The notes under the pieces were generated by a model, which saw nothing but the letters and a program-made list of their open reading frames with translations, was not told the origin of the DNA and ran no database searches. A stretch of 64,000 nucleotides of DNA, from contig OU015498.1 in assembly GCA_907164885.2 (NCBI GenBank), forward strand, positions 131,143,151 through 131,207,150. Reading direction: 5' to 3'. This document shows, piece after piece, positions 50,191 through 58,538 of this stretch (positions within the stretch are counted from its first letter, which is position 1; every line of letters begins with the position of its first letter). The DNA is from Dolomedes plantarius (taxonomy: Eukaryota > Arthropoda > Arachnida > Araneae > Dolomedidae). The translations under genes were made by a program, and so were the position numbers.

Positions 50191-53037
50191 TTAGAAAGAA
50201 AAGGTATCAATTTTACATTAGAATAAAAATAAACTAGGGTAATTTGCACTCATACTTATAAGCATGTAGAAGAAAAATCTAACTGTTTTAAAAATTAATG
50301 TACAATAGTTAATAACAGAAATAATAACAAGGAACATATAAATCCAGGATTATATACACATTCCACTCTGGACTTCTTAAGTTTAACAACATCTTTTTCA
50401 ATGTGCATTTATTCTTAAAAATTAAACACAAATTGAGATTTTCAAATGACATCATACTACTTTTTAAATAAAAAATTTCTAAGACAGCAGGTACTAATCC
50501 TGAGAATTTGCCATATACCCACAGAAATATCTTTGGGCTACTTTATTACAGGGGCACTCTGTAGGGGAACCAATATTACTCCTAAGAAAGGACAGCTGGA
50601 CGATGGTTGAATGGCTAGGGCACTGGCATTCGGTACCAGAGTCTGTGTGTTTGAGTCTTGCTCTTGGCATGGACATTTGTAGCCATTCAGAATTAGCTTT
50701 AAGCAGTAGGTCCCGATCTAATTAGCCCTTGTGTAACAAACACTGACCATAGCACTCTAAACCTAAGAAAGGACAATACAAGAACATCTCTTGGTTGGGA
50801 TTTGAACCCAAGCCTAGGACATGAAAGTTTGTTTTGTAAACTACTACACAATGTCAGCATTACTTAATAATATAAGAATTTATAAATTACAAAATTTAAC
50901 ATAATTAAATAAATAAATAACTTTTCTAGGGTTAAATGAAATGCCATTTCTTTTCCTAGTAAATTAAAGTATAATAAAAAATTTATGCATTGGAAAAAAT
51001 CAGCCTATACCATAAAGACAATCTAGTTTCATTTATCTCTTTTACAAGTATATTTAAATAAGTTATAATGAAATGAAAACCATTGGTAACTTAATAACCT
51101 GTAAGCGTATAACATGAACAAGAGATGTCAATTTTTTCTGTCAGTGGAATTTTTGTCACATTTTTCATCCATTCTAAAACATTTTCTCTTAACAGTTTTC
51201 TAGAATAAAGGAGAGAGAATCAATAAATCAGAATAAACTATTAAATATCCTACATAAATTTTAAATATTGATAATTATAAATAATAAACATGACAGTTTT
51301 GTTTTGCATCAAATTCATGTATGCAAATTTGCTCATTTTACCATAATGATATTAACCCTCTATTGTTTGATACAGTGTTGATGTTACAGAGTCACTAAAT
51401 ACACTTTATATGTCACAGACATTTTCTATAATATAGTGATGGTATGAAATAAACTACTAACATAAGATAGTTTTCAAAAGGTGAGAATTTAAGAAAACTG
51501 AAATCAAATATGTTTAAATTTTGATATTTTAAAATTTTTACACATTAATCACATTAAAAATTATTCATATAAAGCTGATTTTAACAGTTTTATTATTATT
51601 CCTATCTTCCTGAACATTTATATTATTTCACCTCCTCTTCTTCATCTTTTGTAATTAATTGTAACTGCCTAGTGATAAATTTTTATTTTACTGGTCAACT
51701 GATATAATTAGTGATAATGGGCAAATAAATCCAGAATAAAGAATGAATAAACAAGAAAAAAAAATCTATTTTTAAAACATAGTTTATAAAATCTTAATTT
51801 ATCAATAAATTCTTTATAACATCGAGATTAAAACAACCTTAATATTTCAGTTTTAATAAATTACTCAGATTTTAAGCATACCCAACAACATTTTCAGATA
51901 CTTTTTTCTCTATCACATATTATAAACATGCATAATACATCATAAATTACTTAGAAAATGGTTCTTTTCTACTTTGATCAAATAATGTTTTTGATATTAT
52001 TTTCCATATAGCAAATTATTCATTAATGGGTCAGCATGAATTATATTAAATAAATGTCAGATACGTTAAATTAAGGACTAAATTTTCAACTTTGGAAGTT
52101 TATACTAAAGAATTTATCCAAACAACTTGTACAAGTAAAAGAATACATTTCTAAAATAGCACAGATAAAATATCCCAAATATTAAATATTTTAATACACA
52201 AAATAAATTTATTAGACATGATAGTAGCTTCAGTACATTTGTATTTCTTTTTTCATAAGCAAACCCTGATTGTAGTGTAGGAGTAAAAAGTAACTCCTTT
52301 AAATATGCTTTACTAAAAAAAAAAAAAAATCTTTCATTTCTCTCATACAAAAGTTATGTGATGTTTAAGTATTGGCATATATTAAATTAGTTGAAACAAC
52401 AGAACATTTAACTTACTTAAAATTTTCAATATGAGGCAAAGAACAATCCCCTAGATCTTTCGACTAAAGGAGGAAAACAAAAAGTAGATGAATATTTATT
52501 GATAACTATTAAAATTGATTTATTTTTCATATGAAATGCAAAGACAATTTTATTTTCTAACCTGCTCAAACTGATATAAATCATTAATCTTCTTTAGCAT
52601 TTCAATTTGAGATAACTCATCCTTTAATTCTTTTAGATAATCACATGGTTGGATGAAATTTGGTAAAACACAACATGTGAATGGATCTGTAATTACTTTT
52701 GCTTCATTCTCTGGAAAGGAAAAGAAACTGAATATGCTCCTGACACACACTTTTTATTACATTATACTTTTTACAAACAGATATGTAGTTAGCAGGATGC
52801 AATTATCAAAACAAACTGCATAAACATAGCAAAAATCTTAAGTTTTAAACAAGTTTCTGTAGAACTATTACACATATATAAATTTGAGAAGTATTTACCC
52901 AGATCTAAAGTCTTCTTATTACAAAATGCTTCAGACAATGAATTTATATTTGCTTGATATATTTCATTTATTTCCAGTTTGTAATTCTTGTTGTCTCTCT
53001 TTAAACGCTTAGCACGACTACTCTTCGAAATCTCCAT
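36178..53037 (-). CDS. OGFOD1: OGFOD1, ribosomal prolyl 3-hydroxylase (12 coding exons)
   Basis: Fe(II)/2-oxoglutarate dioxygenase, orthologue of yeast Tpa1 and human OGFOD1, which hydroxylates a proline of ribosomal protein uS12 (RPS23) and affects translation accuracy and stress responses. Exons in transcript order: 53037-52899, 52710-52562, 52463-52417, 51199-51099, 49523-49410, 47516-47425, 46299-46177, 43607-43497, 40716-40637, 39465-39200, 38731-38673, 36348-36178; all GT-AG, phases consistent, 483 residues (human about 542). Catalytic half: [14 protein letters not shown] (about 58-71), iron ligands H151 and D153 in [12 protein letters not shown]213 in PISYHQ, 2OG-binding R224 in [13 protein letters not shown]-terminal half keeps [39 protein letters not shown] and [10 protein letters not shown]. 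The human acidic insertion in the C-terminal half is shorter here. The start is the ATG after an N-terminal splice acceptor. Confidence 0.95.
36906..37867 (-). mobile_element. hAT element with perfect 8-bp duplication, in OGFOD1 intron 11
   Basis: Ends are CAGGGGTTCCCAAAC and, from the other side, CAGGGGATCCCAAAG. ACATATAT is duplicated exactly on both sides (36898-36905, 37868-37875). Length 962 bp. It contains only the last part of a transposase, so it needs an enzyme from elsewhere. Confidence 0.92.
37320..37749 (-). pseudogene. ZBED5/FAM200-like hAT transposase C-terminus (truncated)
   Basis: Two overlapping frames read [40 protein letters not shown] and [15 protein letters not shown], then, after a frameshift near 37,500, [20 protein letters not shown] and [18 protein letters not shown]. 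This is the end of the catalytic fold and the dimerisation region of ZBED5-type hAT transposases. The N-terminal BED finger and first catalytic residues are missing. Confidence 0.8.
38673..38731 (-). CDS. OGFOD1: OGFOD1 coding exon 11
   Basis: Residues 408-427 ([20 protein letters not shown]), matching the EPEYGGFTSYIA segment of the human protein. Confidence 0.93.
39200..39465 (-). CDS. OGFOD1: OGFOD1 coding exon 10
   Basis: Residues 319-407, the largest exon. [20 protein letters not shown], a short acidic CDDDDTK where human has a long acidic insertion, then [14 protein letters not shown]. Confidence 0.93.
39466..40636. other. OGFOD1 intron 9, no feature
   Basis: AT-rich, without frames, paired ends or RNA-like folds that I can support. 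Confidence 0.6.
40637..40716 (-). CDS. OGFOD1: OGFOD1 coding exon 9
   Basis: Residues 293-318 ([20 protein letters not shown] then KGPPNR). Ends in the conserved GPPN-R motif. Confidence 0.92.
40830..40950 (+). mobile_element. pogo/Tigger-like terminal fragment
   Basis: Starts CAGGTAACCCTCCTATAACA and contains the typical AACCATGTTATATGAGACCC and GGGGTTACGTTCC lines of this MITE type. The opposite terminal repeat was not found. Confidence 0.5.
41233..42930 (+). pseudogene. Decayed DDE-type transposase of an unnamed widespread family
   Basis: Frames read in order: an acidic, Ser-rich N-terminus ([20 protein letters not shown]), [20 protein letters not shown], then HWDGK-like text with a frame break near 41600. 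After it come [36 protein letters not shown], a [14 protein letters not shown] motif, [75 protein letters not shown] and [15 protein letters not shown] know similar proteins only as uncharacterised predictions in many invertebrates. The [13 protein letters not shown] and ARW motifs suggest a fold related to hAT transposases (inference). At least four frame breaks or stops make it non-functional. It lies in OGFOD1 intron 8, antisense to the gene. Confidence 0.65.
43497..43607 (-). CDS. OGFOD1: OGFOD1 coding exon 8
   Basis: Residues 256-292 ([20 protein letters not shown] to SLPDFLQ), matching the start of the C-terminal non-catalytic domain. Donor GTACTT is weak but in phase. Confidence 0.92.
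43949..44656 (-). CDS. Penelope-like reverse transcriptase, 5'-truncated copy
   Basis: 235 open residues with [20 protein letters not shown] (about 44484-44512), [12 protein letters not shown] (catalytic DD, about 44393-44413), [20 protein letters not shown] and [17 protein letters not shown]. The finger and first catalytic Asp regions are absent, so the protein cannot be complete. It differs clearly from copy 1 (PMGG against PQGG, LDDE against IDDI) and belongs to another subfamily. No GIY-YIG endonuclease follows. Confidence 0.65.
   Translation of the reverse strand: MNLMSILLNAFEKYDLQMYISYQKYRDLLNLVLKETYVSDGNSLYHQCKGIPMGGTCSSALADIFLHMYEQGVMLCNESLYFRYLDDELVIYLEEANAIDFSFYHIYLKLIETKHNSDGSIDFLDINLNISNGEIVYRLYDKRDAFPFEVNKLINWQSALHISIYRNIIIIQLHRYDYLYSNNSKKMSQVSCFIKYTLKSEYPYRFVHRVICDYLNLTYDEYKSLVSDVVGGAVL
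44655..45020 (+). pseudogene. Penelope-like reverse transcriptase, inverted partial copy
   Basis: Matches the C-terminal 120 codons of the neighbouring copy on the opposite strand, with scattered substitutions. One T has been lost in the stretch coding RLYDK (ACTTATG for ACTTTATG), which shifts the frame. Confidence 0.8.
45230..46176. other. OGFOD1 intron 7, right part, no feature
   Basis: AT-rich with A and T runs, no supported frame or repeat pair. Confidence 0.6.
46177..46299 (-). CDS. OGFOD1: OGFOD1 coding exon 7: 2-oxoglutarate arginine
   Basis: Residues 215-255, with [20 protein letters not shown]. Arg224 is the expected 2-oxoglutarate carboxylate partner; the spacing from His213 is one residue shorter than in human. 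Confidence 0.95.
46534..46636. mobile_element. Small hAT-like MITE
   Basis: 103 bp consisting almost only of its inverted repeats: CAGTGGTGGGATTCAGCCAG at the left, CAGTCATGGGTTTCAGCGGG read from the right, both continuing to a CCGGTTCT/CTGGTTCT segment. The flanking 8-mers do not match, so no target duplication supports it. Confidence 0.6.
46751..46921 (-). mobile_element. tRNA-type SINE, copy 1, with 13-bp target duplication
   Basis: TGTAACCTGAGGG flanks it exactly on both sides (46738-46750, 46922-46934). On the minus strand the head has TGGCTAGGGTGCTGG (A box) and GGGTTCGAGTCCC (B box), so it is an RNA polymerase III promoter-bearing SINE. It ends in a short unique tail (TAATTAGCCCTTGTG, then GCACTCCAAACC) with no long poly-A. 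Copy 2 is at 50595-50761. Confidence 0.9.
47425..47516 (-). CDS. OGFOD1: OGFOD1 coding exon 6: distal iron histidine
   Basis: Residues 184-214, with [19 protein letters not shown]. His213 is the third iron ligand. Confidence 0.95.
47980..48030. repeat. Perfect hairpin with G/C homopolymer inner stem
   Basis: TTTCAAGTTAAGTTG (47980-47994) pairs without mismatch with CAACTTAACTTGAAA (48016-48030). Inside, a run of nine or ten G faces a run of five C. Confidence 0.9.
48380..48406. repeat. C-run followed by A-run
   Basis: About 14 C then about 12 A. On the opposite orientation, T-runs joined to G-runs occur at 48731-48752. Confidence 0.9.
48760..48865 (-). mobile_element. pogo/mariner-like MITE end
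   Basis: Read on the minus strand it starts CAGTGGTACCTTGACTTGCA and continues with GAGCTCGTAACTCGAATTAC and TATGTCAAACCAATTTTTCC, the known order of a widespread TA-target MITE end. The other end is not found nearby. Confidence 0.55.
49281..49338. repeat. Perfect 20-bp stem hairpin in OGFOD1 intron 5
   Basis: CTAGAAATAATTGCAGTGAT (49287-49306) is followed by the loop GAAAAA and the exact complement (49313-49332). ATATG and CATAT extend the stem by five more pairs after a one-base mismatch on each side. Confidence 0.93.
49410..49523 (-). CDS. OGFOD1: OGFOD1 coding exon 5: HxD iron motif
   Basis: Residues 146-183, with [20 protein letters not shown] and GGLLDLF. His151 and Asp153 bind iron. 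Confidence 0.95.
50155..50188. repeat. (TA)n microsatellite
   Basis: About 34 bases of pure TA in OGFOD1 intron 4. Confidence 0.9.
50595..50761 (+). mobile_element. tRNA-type SINE, copy 2, with 14-bp target duplication
   Basis: CCTAAGAAAGGACA flanks it exactly (50581-50594, 50762-50775). The body has ATGGCTAGGGCACTGGCATT (A box) and a degenerate B box, GTGTTTGAGTCTT. It is collinear with copy 1 at 46751-46921, with about 15-20 percent differences by eye, and likewise lacks a poly-A tail. Confidence 0.9.
51099..51199 (-). CDS. OGFOD1: OGFOD1 coding exon 4
   Basis: Residues 112-145 ([20 protein letters not shown] then [12 protein letters not shown]), aligning with the human [22 protein letters not shown] segment. 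Confidence 0.92.
52417..52463 (-). CDS. OGFOD1: OGFOD1 coding exon 3
   Basis: Residues 97-111 ([15 protein letters not shown]). A 47-base exon with acceptor TCCTTTAG and donor GTAAGT. Confidence 0.9.
52562..52710 (-). CDS. OGFOD1: OGFOD1 coding exon 2
   Basis: Residues 47-96, with [20 protein letters not shown] and INDLYQFEQ, very close to the human DPFLHCVIPNFIQ and NDLYKFQQ. Confidence 0.95.
52899..53037 (-). CDS. OGFOD1: OGFOD1 coding exon 1
   Basis: Residues 1-46, with a basic [12 protein letters not shown] that could act as a nuclear localisation signal (inference; the human protein is nuclear). TTTGAATTTTCAG just upstream of the ATG looks like an acceptor, so a 5' UTR exon probably lies further right. 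Confidence 0.85.
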
Positions 53038-53439
53038 TGATTGCAATCTGAAAATTCAAAGAAATATTCCTTGATGCAATGAATGTCAATGCGCTAAATA
53101 TTAATTCTAAATATGATTCTACAATAAACAGATAAATTTGGGTTAACTGACAAAGCTCATTTTAATGTACAAAGTTGATTTAATTAAATTTTCACATTCC
53201 CCCACTCCCAAAAAAATAAAGAAAAACCATCATTATTATTATTATTATTGTTATTATTATTTTTTTTTTAACTTTGGCCCATAAATTTTATTTTCTAGTT
53301 TGTGATTGTTTTAAAATCATGTTTGACGCTCTCTTTTACGTTTAATTTCATAGAAAAAAAAAAATTTTTTTCAGAAGTATATTTCTTGTGATTATATAGT
53401 TTGCCGACTTTACGGAATTTCATAATCACAATTTTCAAG

Positions 53440-53960
53440 TAGATTACAATCCCATTTCAGGTTAAGTAAATCGCCGTTTTGCGAGTAAACGGCGGGAGTC
53501 GCCAATTAATGGAAACTAATCAAATTAACACGTGCTCTGCAGAGAAAGTAAAACATTATATCTGAAGATCTATAAATATCATATGCTAGCTCAAAATACA
53601 CACGAAAATGTTTACTTTACACATGTAACATAAGTTAATATATTTACGTGCGTGAAAATAGAGGTTAACAATCAAATTCAACAAATCGTCTGCTCCTCTG
53701 CTTCAATTCAAGGAAAAACAGATGATTTTTTTTATTGATTTGCGGTGGCAACTTTCAATCAACGCTGTTACGCAGCGAATTTTACATGCCTATTCAAATG
53801 TAACGTAGTCGGTTTCGTTCGCTCGGCCACTTAAAATAAACCAATCATAGGCCTCCAAACGATTAGCAATGAAATTTTTAACGCCTATGATTGGTTTATT
53901 TTCGTCCCAACGTCATCTTTACCTTACACAACGCAACGGACTCCTATGTGAACAGGCCCT
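53440..53960 (-). promoter_or_regulatory. Likely OGFOD1 promoter region with paired CCAAT boxes
   Basis: Richer in CpG than its surroundings and 400-900 bases upstream of the first coding exon. An 18-bp perfect inverted repeat, AATAAACCAATCATAGGC at 53835-53852 and its complement at 53883-53900, places a CCAAT box on each strand, typical of NF-Y-bound promoters. A second hairpin, CGCCGTTT/AAACGGCG, is at 53472-53494. The inverted repeat could instead be a small foldback element. Confidence 0.4.
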
Positions 53961-54253
53961 ATTTCGTTATTCGGCTAATTTGAATTTAGATGTAACATTT
54001 CAATCCGAAGAGAGCGAAATAGCCGATTAGGTTATGTATAAGTGCCGGTGCACACTTGCGGCAAAAGTACTCGGGAGGCTGCGCTATTTTCAATCTGCGT
54101 GGAACGCCGTTCCAGTGCACAATTTCACGGTGATAGGCGTCAGCGGCAGTCTCTCGTTTGCCACCAACCCAGATGGATCGTACGCGCGCCTAATTATTTA
54201 AGGAAAAAGTTGTTTTTTCTTACTTAGTCTACAAGCTTGTTAATCGTGAAACT

Positions 54254-54388
54254 AGGATTAGAAAAAGGAAGCACTGGATCCATCCATACAACAGCAAGAG
54301 GTACTTGAAGGGAGAGTTTAATGTATGCTTGGTGGATCTCAAGGAAGATGGTGAAAAGTTTTTAAATATTTTCGGACGACCCACTTAA
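54254..54388 (+). pseudogene. Harbinger transposase N-terminal remnant
   Basis: The frame reads RIRKRKHWIHPYNSKRYLKG then EFNVCLVDLKEDGEKFLNIF and stops. It matches the conserved start of PIF/Harbinger transposases (RRFWVHPxxxxR-GEF, then D-x-F-xx-xFRM). The catalytic DDE region is lost. Confidence 0.75.
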
Positions 54389-54599
54389 AATAAACTTAAA
54401 TACTTGATCATCTAAAAGTTTTGTTATTTAATGTACTTATTTTAATAAAAGTTGTAAAAAATTATACTTGCTGGTTGCATTTTTTTCATTCTCCGTTTTT
54501 TGGCTGAAGTTCTCAATAATGGTTTTGTGATGTAGGCAAAATACACTTAATAATTAAGATTATAGGATATAATTTATAAATAACGCGCGTAGTAATGTC

Positions 54600-54835
54600 T
54601 GTCTTGAAATATATTTGCATTGTTAAAACTCTGTAAGCCTCTACTCAACTTGTTCCAACTAGCGGCGATCCAATTTTTAATTGCTTGATTATTACTGAAG
54701 ATTATTAGAAAAAGGTGCGCAATTTTTTTGATAATGGGAGGTAGCATGAGAGTATATTAAAAATTGGATCACCGCTAGTTGGAACAAGTTGAGTAGAGAC
54801 TTACAGAGTTTTAACAATGCAAATATATTTCAAAC
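54600..54835. repeat. Inverted repeat just inside the left terminus
   Basis: The segment with TATTTGCATTGTTAAAACTC and CAACTTGTTCCAACTAGCGG (54608-54682) is repeated in reverse complement at 54760-54832. The integrase frame starts within the inverted copy, so an inversion or recombination removed the element's original 5' part. Confidence 0.85.
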
Positions 54836-56104
54836 ACGTTTTAAACTATATTAAATCCTGTACTCAGTGTTGCGAGAAGAGAGGTTACAGGGCAAATCAA
54901 AAGGCCCCTTTACAAAGAATGGAAATTGCTAATGACCCGTATGAGAGGATAGGAATGGATGCAATGGGTCCCCTTCCCTTAACTGAGTCAGGAAACAAGT
55001 TTATTATAGTATTTAATGACTATTTTTCACGTTGGGTTGAAGCTTACCCTGTTAGAGACTTAAAGACTGGTACAATTTGTTCTGTACTCTAGCAGTACAT
55101 TTGCAGACATGGGGTTCCTGAACACCTCATCACTGATAGGGAGTTCTTTTATGTCAGAGGGAATTTAGAAGGTGTATAATAAAATAGGCATAGTGAAGCA
55201 TACCACTAGCAGTTATCGCCCTAGCTCCGATGGTCTAGTAGAGAGAGTAAATTTAACGATTATAAATGCTTTGAAACATTTGGTAGAGGATGTGGATAGT
55301 AATTGGGATAATTAGCTGCATTTTGTATTATTAGCCTATGGAACAGCGTGGCATTCTACTTTGAAAGACACCCCTGCCCACTTAGTTTATGGAAGGGATT
55401 TAACTCTCCCTGTTGATTTAATTACAAACTCCCCTAAACCATCTTACACAGACCATAGAGATTACTCTGAGGATTTAGAACTAAATTTACAAAACGCGTT
55501 CAAAATGGTAAAAGATAACTTAATTAAAGCTGCAGAGAAACAAGAATACAATAGAAATAAAACAGCTACCAATAAAGGTATTATTGTCGGTGACTTGGTG
55601 CTGCTATATACTCCTGTAGTAAAGCCTGGTCAGTCCAAAAAATTCACTAATTTCAATAAAGGTCCCTATAGAGTTAAAGAGCAGAAGAGCCCAGTAAACT
55701 TTATAATTCAACATATAAACAACCCTAACGATACCCAGCAAATTCACGTTGACAGGTTAACTAAGCTACACAATAGACTATCTTTCCCTTCCCTACCTTC
55801 GGATAATGTTAATAATAATATCGATAGTTCCTCTGAATCTCAGGATGAGAGTGTACCCTTAATTTCCTCTGTCAATGATAACTTCAAATTTAGGAGACCC
55901 CAATATTTTAAAATATTTTATAATTCCTCACTTTTAAATACTCAGAGTAATCCTCCTCCGACACCAGAAAATTCCAGTGCTCAGTCCAACACACCGATTA
56001 TGACAAATACTCAAGTGTCTACTTCAGGTGGAAATGGTTATAACCAACCGAAGAGATACGATTTACGCCCTCGAAACACGAGAGGTTTTGTGGTTAAACC
56101 ATAA
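54817..56104 (+). pseudogene. Gypsy-like integrase with GPY/F domain, broken
   Basis: Read in order: YIKSCTQCCEKRG (the Cys-Cys half of the HHCC zinc finger), IGMDAMGPLP (first catalytic Asp), YFSRWVEAYPV, then a TAG near 55090, RHGVPEHLITD (second Asp), a frameshift and stops near 55165-55182, SYRPSSDGLVERVN (catalytic Glu), a further TAG near 55313, and the open end 55361-56104. That end carries PAHLVYGRDLTLP, NFNKGPYRV (GPY/F domain) and a C-terminal YDLRPRNTRG. Reverse transcriptase, RNase H and the HH half of the zinc finger are absent. The last 247 codons are still open, so decay is moderate. Confidence 0.85.
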
Positions 56105-56700
56105 ATTCCTAATGATTTTGCTAATGTTAACACATTTTTTTTGCATTTTGTATTCATGTTTTGTTAATTCAGTTTGACGAAAATTTTTTTTGCATCATGT
56201 GTTCTTGTTTGGTAAATAATTTTTACATTTTGTGTATCATGTATTACTATTTTGTTAATTGAGGTTAACACATTTTTTGGCAATTGTTGCAATTACAACA
56301 AAACTGTTTTAGTGCTGCAGAAATGCACTAGATTTACCGATTTTATTTTTGGTATTTTTTTTTGGCTTGGCTCAAAGTGAGCGAGTTTTGTGTTTGATTT
56401 GCTCTGAACATTGATCTTAGATTTGCTAGTGGTGTGGAGCATATGTTGTTGTAGTAATTTGGTTCAGTTGTATGCTAAGTTTTCACTGTGCTCGTTATCA
56501 TTTTTACGTACTATATAGTGTGTTTTTGTGTTATTACGACCCGGGTCTGTCCGTCTCTATATGTCAAAGGTTCCCAATACTAGTAATTTTCTGTGTCATT
56601 TTCTGCTCCGATTATCTTGTTTAATTGTTCTATTGTATTCTGTGTGCAGAAGATTTTTTTTTTGTTCCAAAAAAATTTTATCGGGGAGAAGGAGATATTT

Positions 56701-56935
56701 TGTGATGTAGGTAAATACACTTAATAATTAAGATTATAGAATATAATTAATAAATAACGCGCGTAGTAATGTCTGTCTTGAAATATATTTGCATTGTTAA
56801 AACTCTGTAAGCCTCTACTCAACTTGTTCCAACTAGCGGCGATCCAATTCTTAATTGCTTGATTATCACTGAAGATTATTAAAAAAAGGTGCGCAATTTT
56901 TTTGATAATGGGAGGTAGCATGAGAGTATATTAAA
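56701..56935 (+). repeat. Third copy of the TGTGATGTAGG terminal sequence
   Basis: Collinear with 54526-54757 over about 235 bases with few differences, in direct orientation. It follows a purine-rich tract at 56683-56700 that resembles a polypurine tract. Confidence 0.9.
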
Positions 56936-58288
56936 ATATTAGATCACGGCAAGCACTAATATTTGATTCCTTAACTTTAAATAACTAGATATGACGGTGA
57001 CATTTATTTGCATTTTATTCCTTAGTTTTTAAAAGTGGCTGGTATATATAATAGTTTCGTGTGGCTGGTGATTAAATAATCAACATTAAATATTAAGTTT
57101 TAATGAATAATATTTTGTTTTTTATTAGAAGAAATTTTCGTACCCTATTCAATTCCCCATATTTGAAAATGGGCTGGTAAGGCAATGTAATCTATCCACA
57201 AGATCATCGCCATTTTTGCCCATTCCCAGACTCTACACCGGATAAAGGGATTAGCAAAAGTATCCATTTCAAGAAACATCTCAAAAACAGACATTGAAAT
57301 GTTTTTACGCGCAACTGAGCGCTCCGTCACGGGAACACCTGCAGACGCGCATGGATACATGAAGACCAACAGAATGGCCGAGCATGATCCACAAATTTGA
57401 AACTGCTCCACAAGAGTTCAAATTATAGCATTAACGAAGATAAAAGGTCAACATACAATTGTATTCAACATCAAATATGTTAAATCACCTCTCACAAGCT
57501 GTTGTGGAAGGATCTACAATCCTAAATCCTCGGCGCCGGGCAAATCTCCTTTCTTACCATCTTGCGAGCTGACGACTACAAAAAGGGTGAATTGCCCTTA
57601 GTCGGGGGAGGATTTTTTTTTTGGAAGTGAGGGGTTGGAGCTGGACCAGACAGAGAGACTCTGGACCCTTGGTGCGAGCAGCTGCCTCAGATGTATCCGA
57701 GATGAAAAGAAGAGATCTCCTTGAGATATGCCTTGTCTCGTCCACAACTTTGCCCTCGCCCATTCCCCAATAACCCTTCTTGTCTGCAGACGGTAAATTT
57801 AATGATTCCTTTTTTTTACAAACTAATAATAATAATTTATTGACAATATTACTGACATTATAACCATCAAACTTGTAATGAAGTTCTACTCAACATATAT
57901 CCGACATACCAAATTCAATTATTAAAAATGCATTTGCTGAAAAACCAAAATTTATATCATCTCAACACAATCAAATAAATAAAATGAAAATTCCATAAAA
58001 CAAAATGAAGTGGCTGGTGAATAAATAAAAAAAACTTAATTATTCTATGTGCAATTGCTAATAATTAACAAATCTTAAAATTTAAATTGAATCTTAATGA
58101 CTCTGCTGCAGCTTTCAAAAAGGAGAGAATTTAGGGATAGTATTTAAAGAAAGGAAAGGAAAAGAAAGAAATTCACCCGTGGCCATCGTCCCTAGGCAGG
58201 GAGCCGGACGCCCCAAACTTGGGTCCCACGCTCCCTGGCCACCAGTTCAGAATCCGAATGCTTTTTAAAACTCCCCCGCTCCCGAGTC
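56936..58288. other. Inner part of the nested element, unassigned
   Basis: Contains a GC-rich block (57,490-57,790) and a hairpin-prone block (58,190-58,250, with GGGAGC and GCTCCC around CCCAAACTTGGG). AGTGGCTGGT recurs at about 57,033, 57,060 and 58,008. Frames such as 57145-57411 (minus) are not recognised. Confidence 0.4.
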
Positions 58289-58421
58289 ATAGTTTACAGA
58301 GTTTTAACAATGCAAATATATTTCAAGACAGACATTACTACGCGCGTTATTTATTAATTATATCCTATAATCTTAATTATTAAGTGTATTTTACCTACAT
58401 CACAGTTTCACAAATAATTTC

Positions 58422-58538
58422 CTAAGCAGACTGTTTCTTTATTCGGTCTTTATAGTCCTCATGACTAACATCCCAAACTATCGGGCGAGATTTTACTTCG
58501 TCGATGAAAAGTTCGACTTCCGCATTTTCATCAGACAT
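58422..58538 (-). pseudogene. MADF-domain protein of the Harbinger element, interrupted
   Basis: 38 residues, MSDENAEVELFIDEVKSRPI then VWDVSHEDYKDRIKKQSA, then TAG where MADF domains have the conserved Trp (SAW). It matches the first helix of MADF/Myb-SANT proteins, the second gene of PIF/Harbinger elements. The frame would run on for a few codons to the edge of the nested insertion at 58404. Confidence 0.75.

Larger units (their letters stand above)
54526..58404 (+). mobile_element. Ginger-like or gypsy-derived element with long inverted termini
   Basis: The left end TGTGATGTAGGCAAAATACA and the right end (same text on the minus strand) are inverted copies over about 110 bp, ending at CTCTGTAA. 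GTTT is duplicated on both sides (54522-54525, 58405-58408). It encodes a gypsy-like integrase. Termini of the form 5'-TGTNR, 4-bp duplications and a gypsy-like integrase are the published marks of Ginger DNA transposons. Against this, a third copy of the end lies inside at 56701 in direct orientation, after a purine-rich GGGGAGAAGGAGATATTT, as a 3' LTR would. A deleted Ty3/gypsy element with LTRs of about 1.7 kb is the alternative. Confidence 0.6.

Noticed and set aside
54042..54227. 61-residue frame at the left edge of the Harbinger element
   Set aside because: It translates the terminal inverted repeat itself; the right end gives a similar artefact at 58553-58741.
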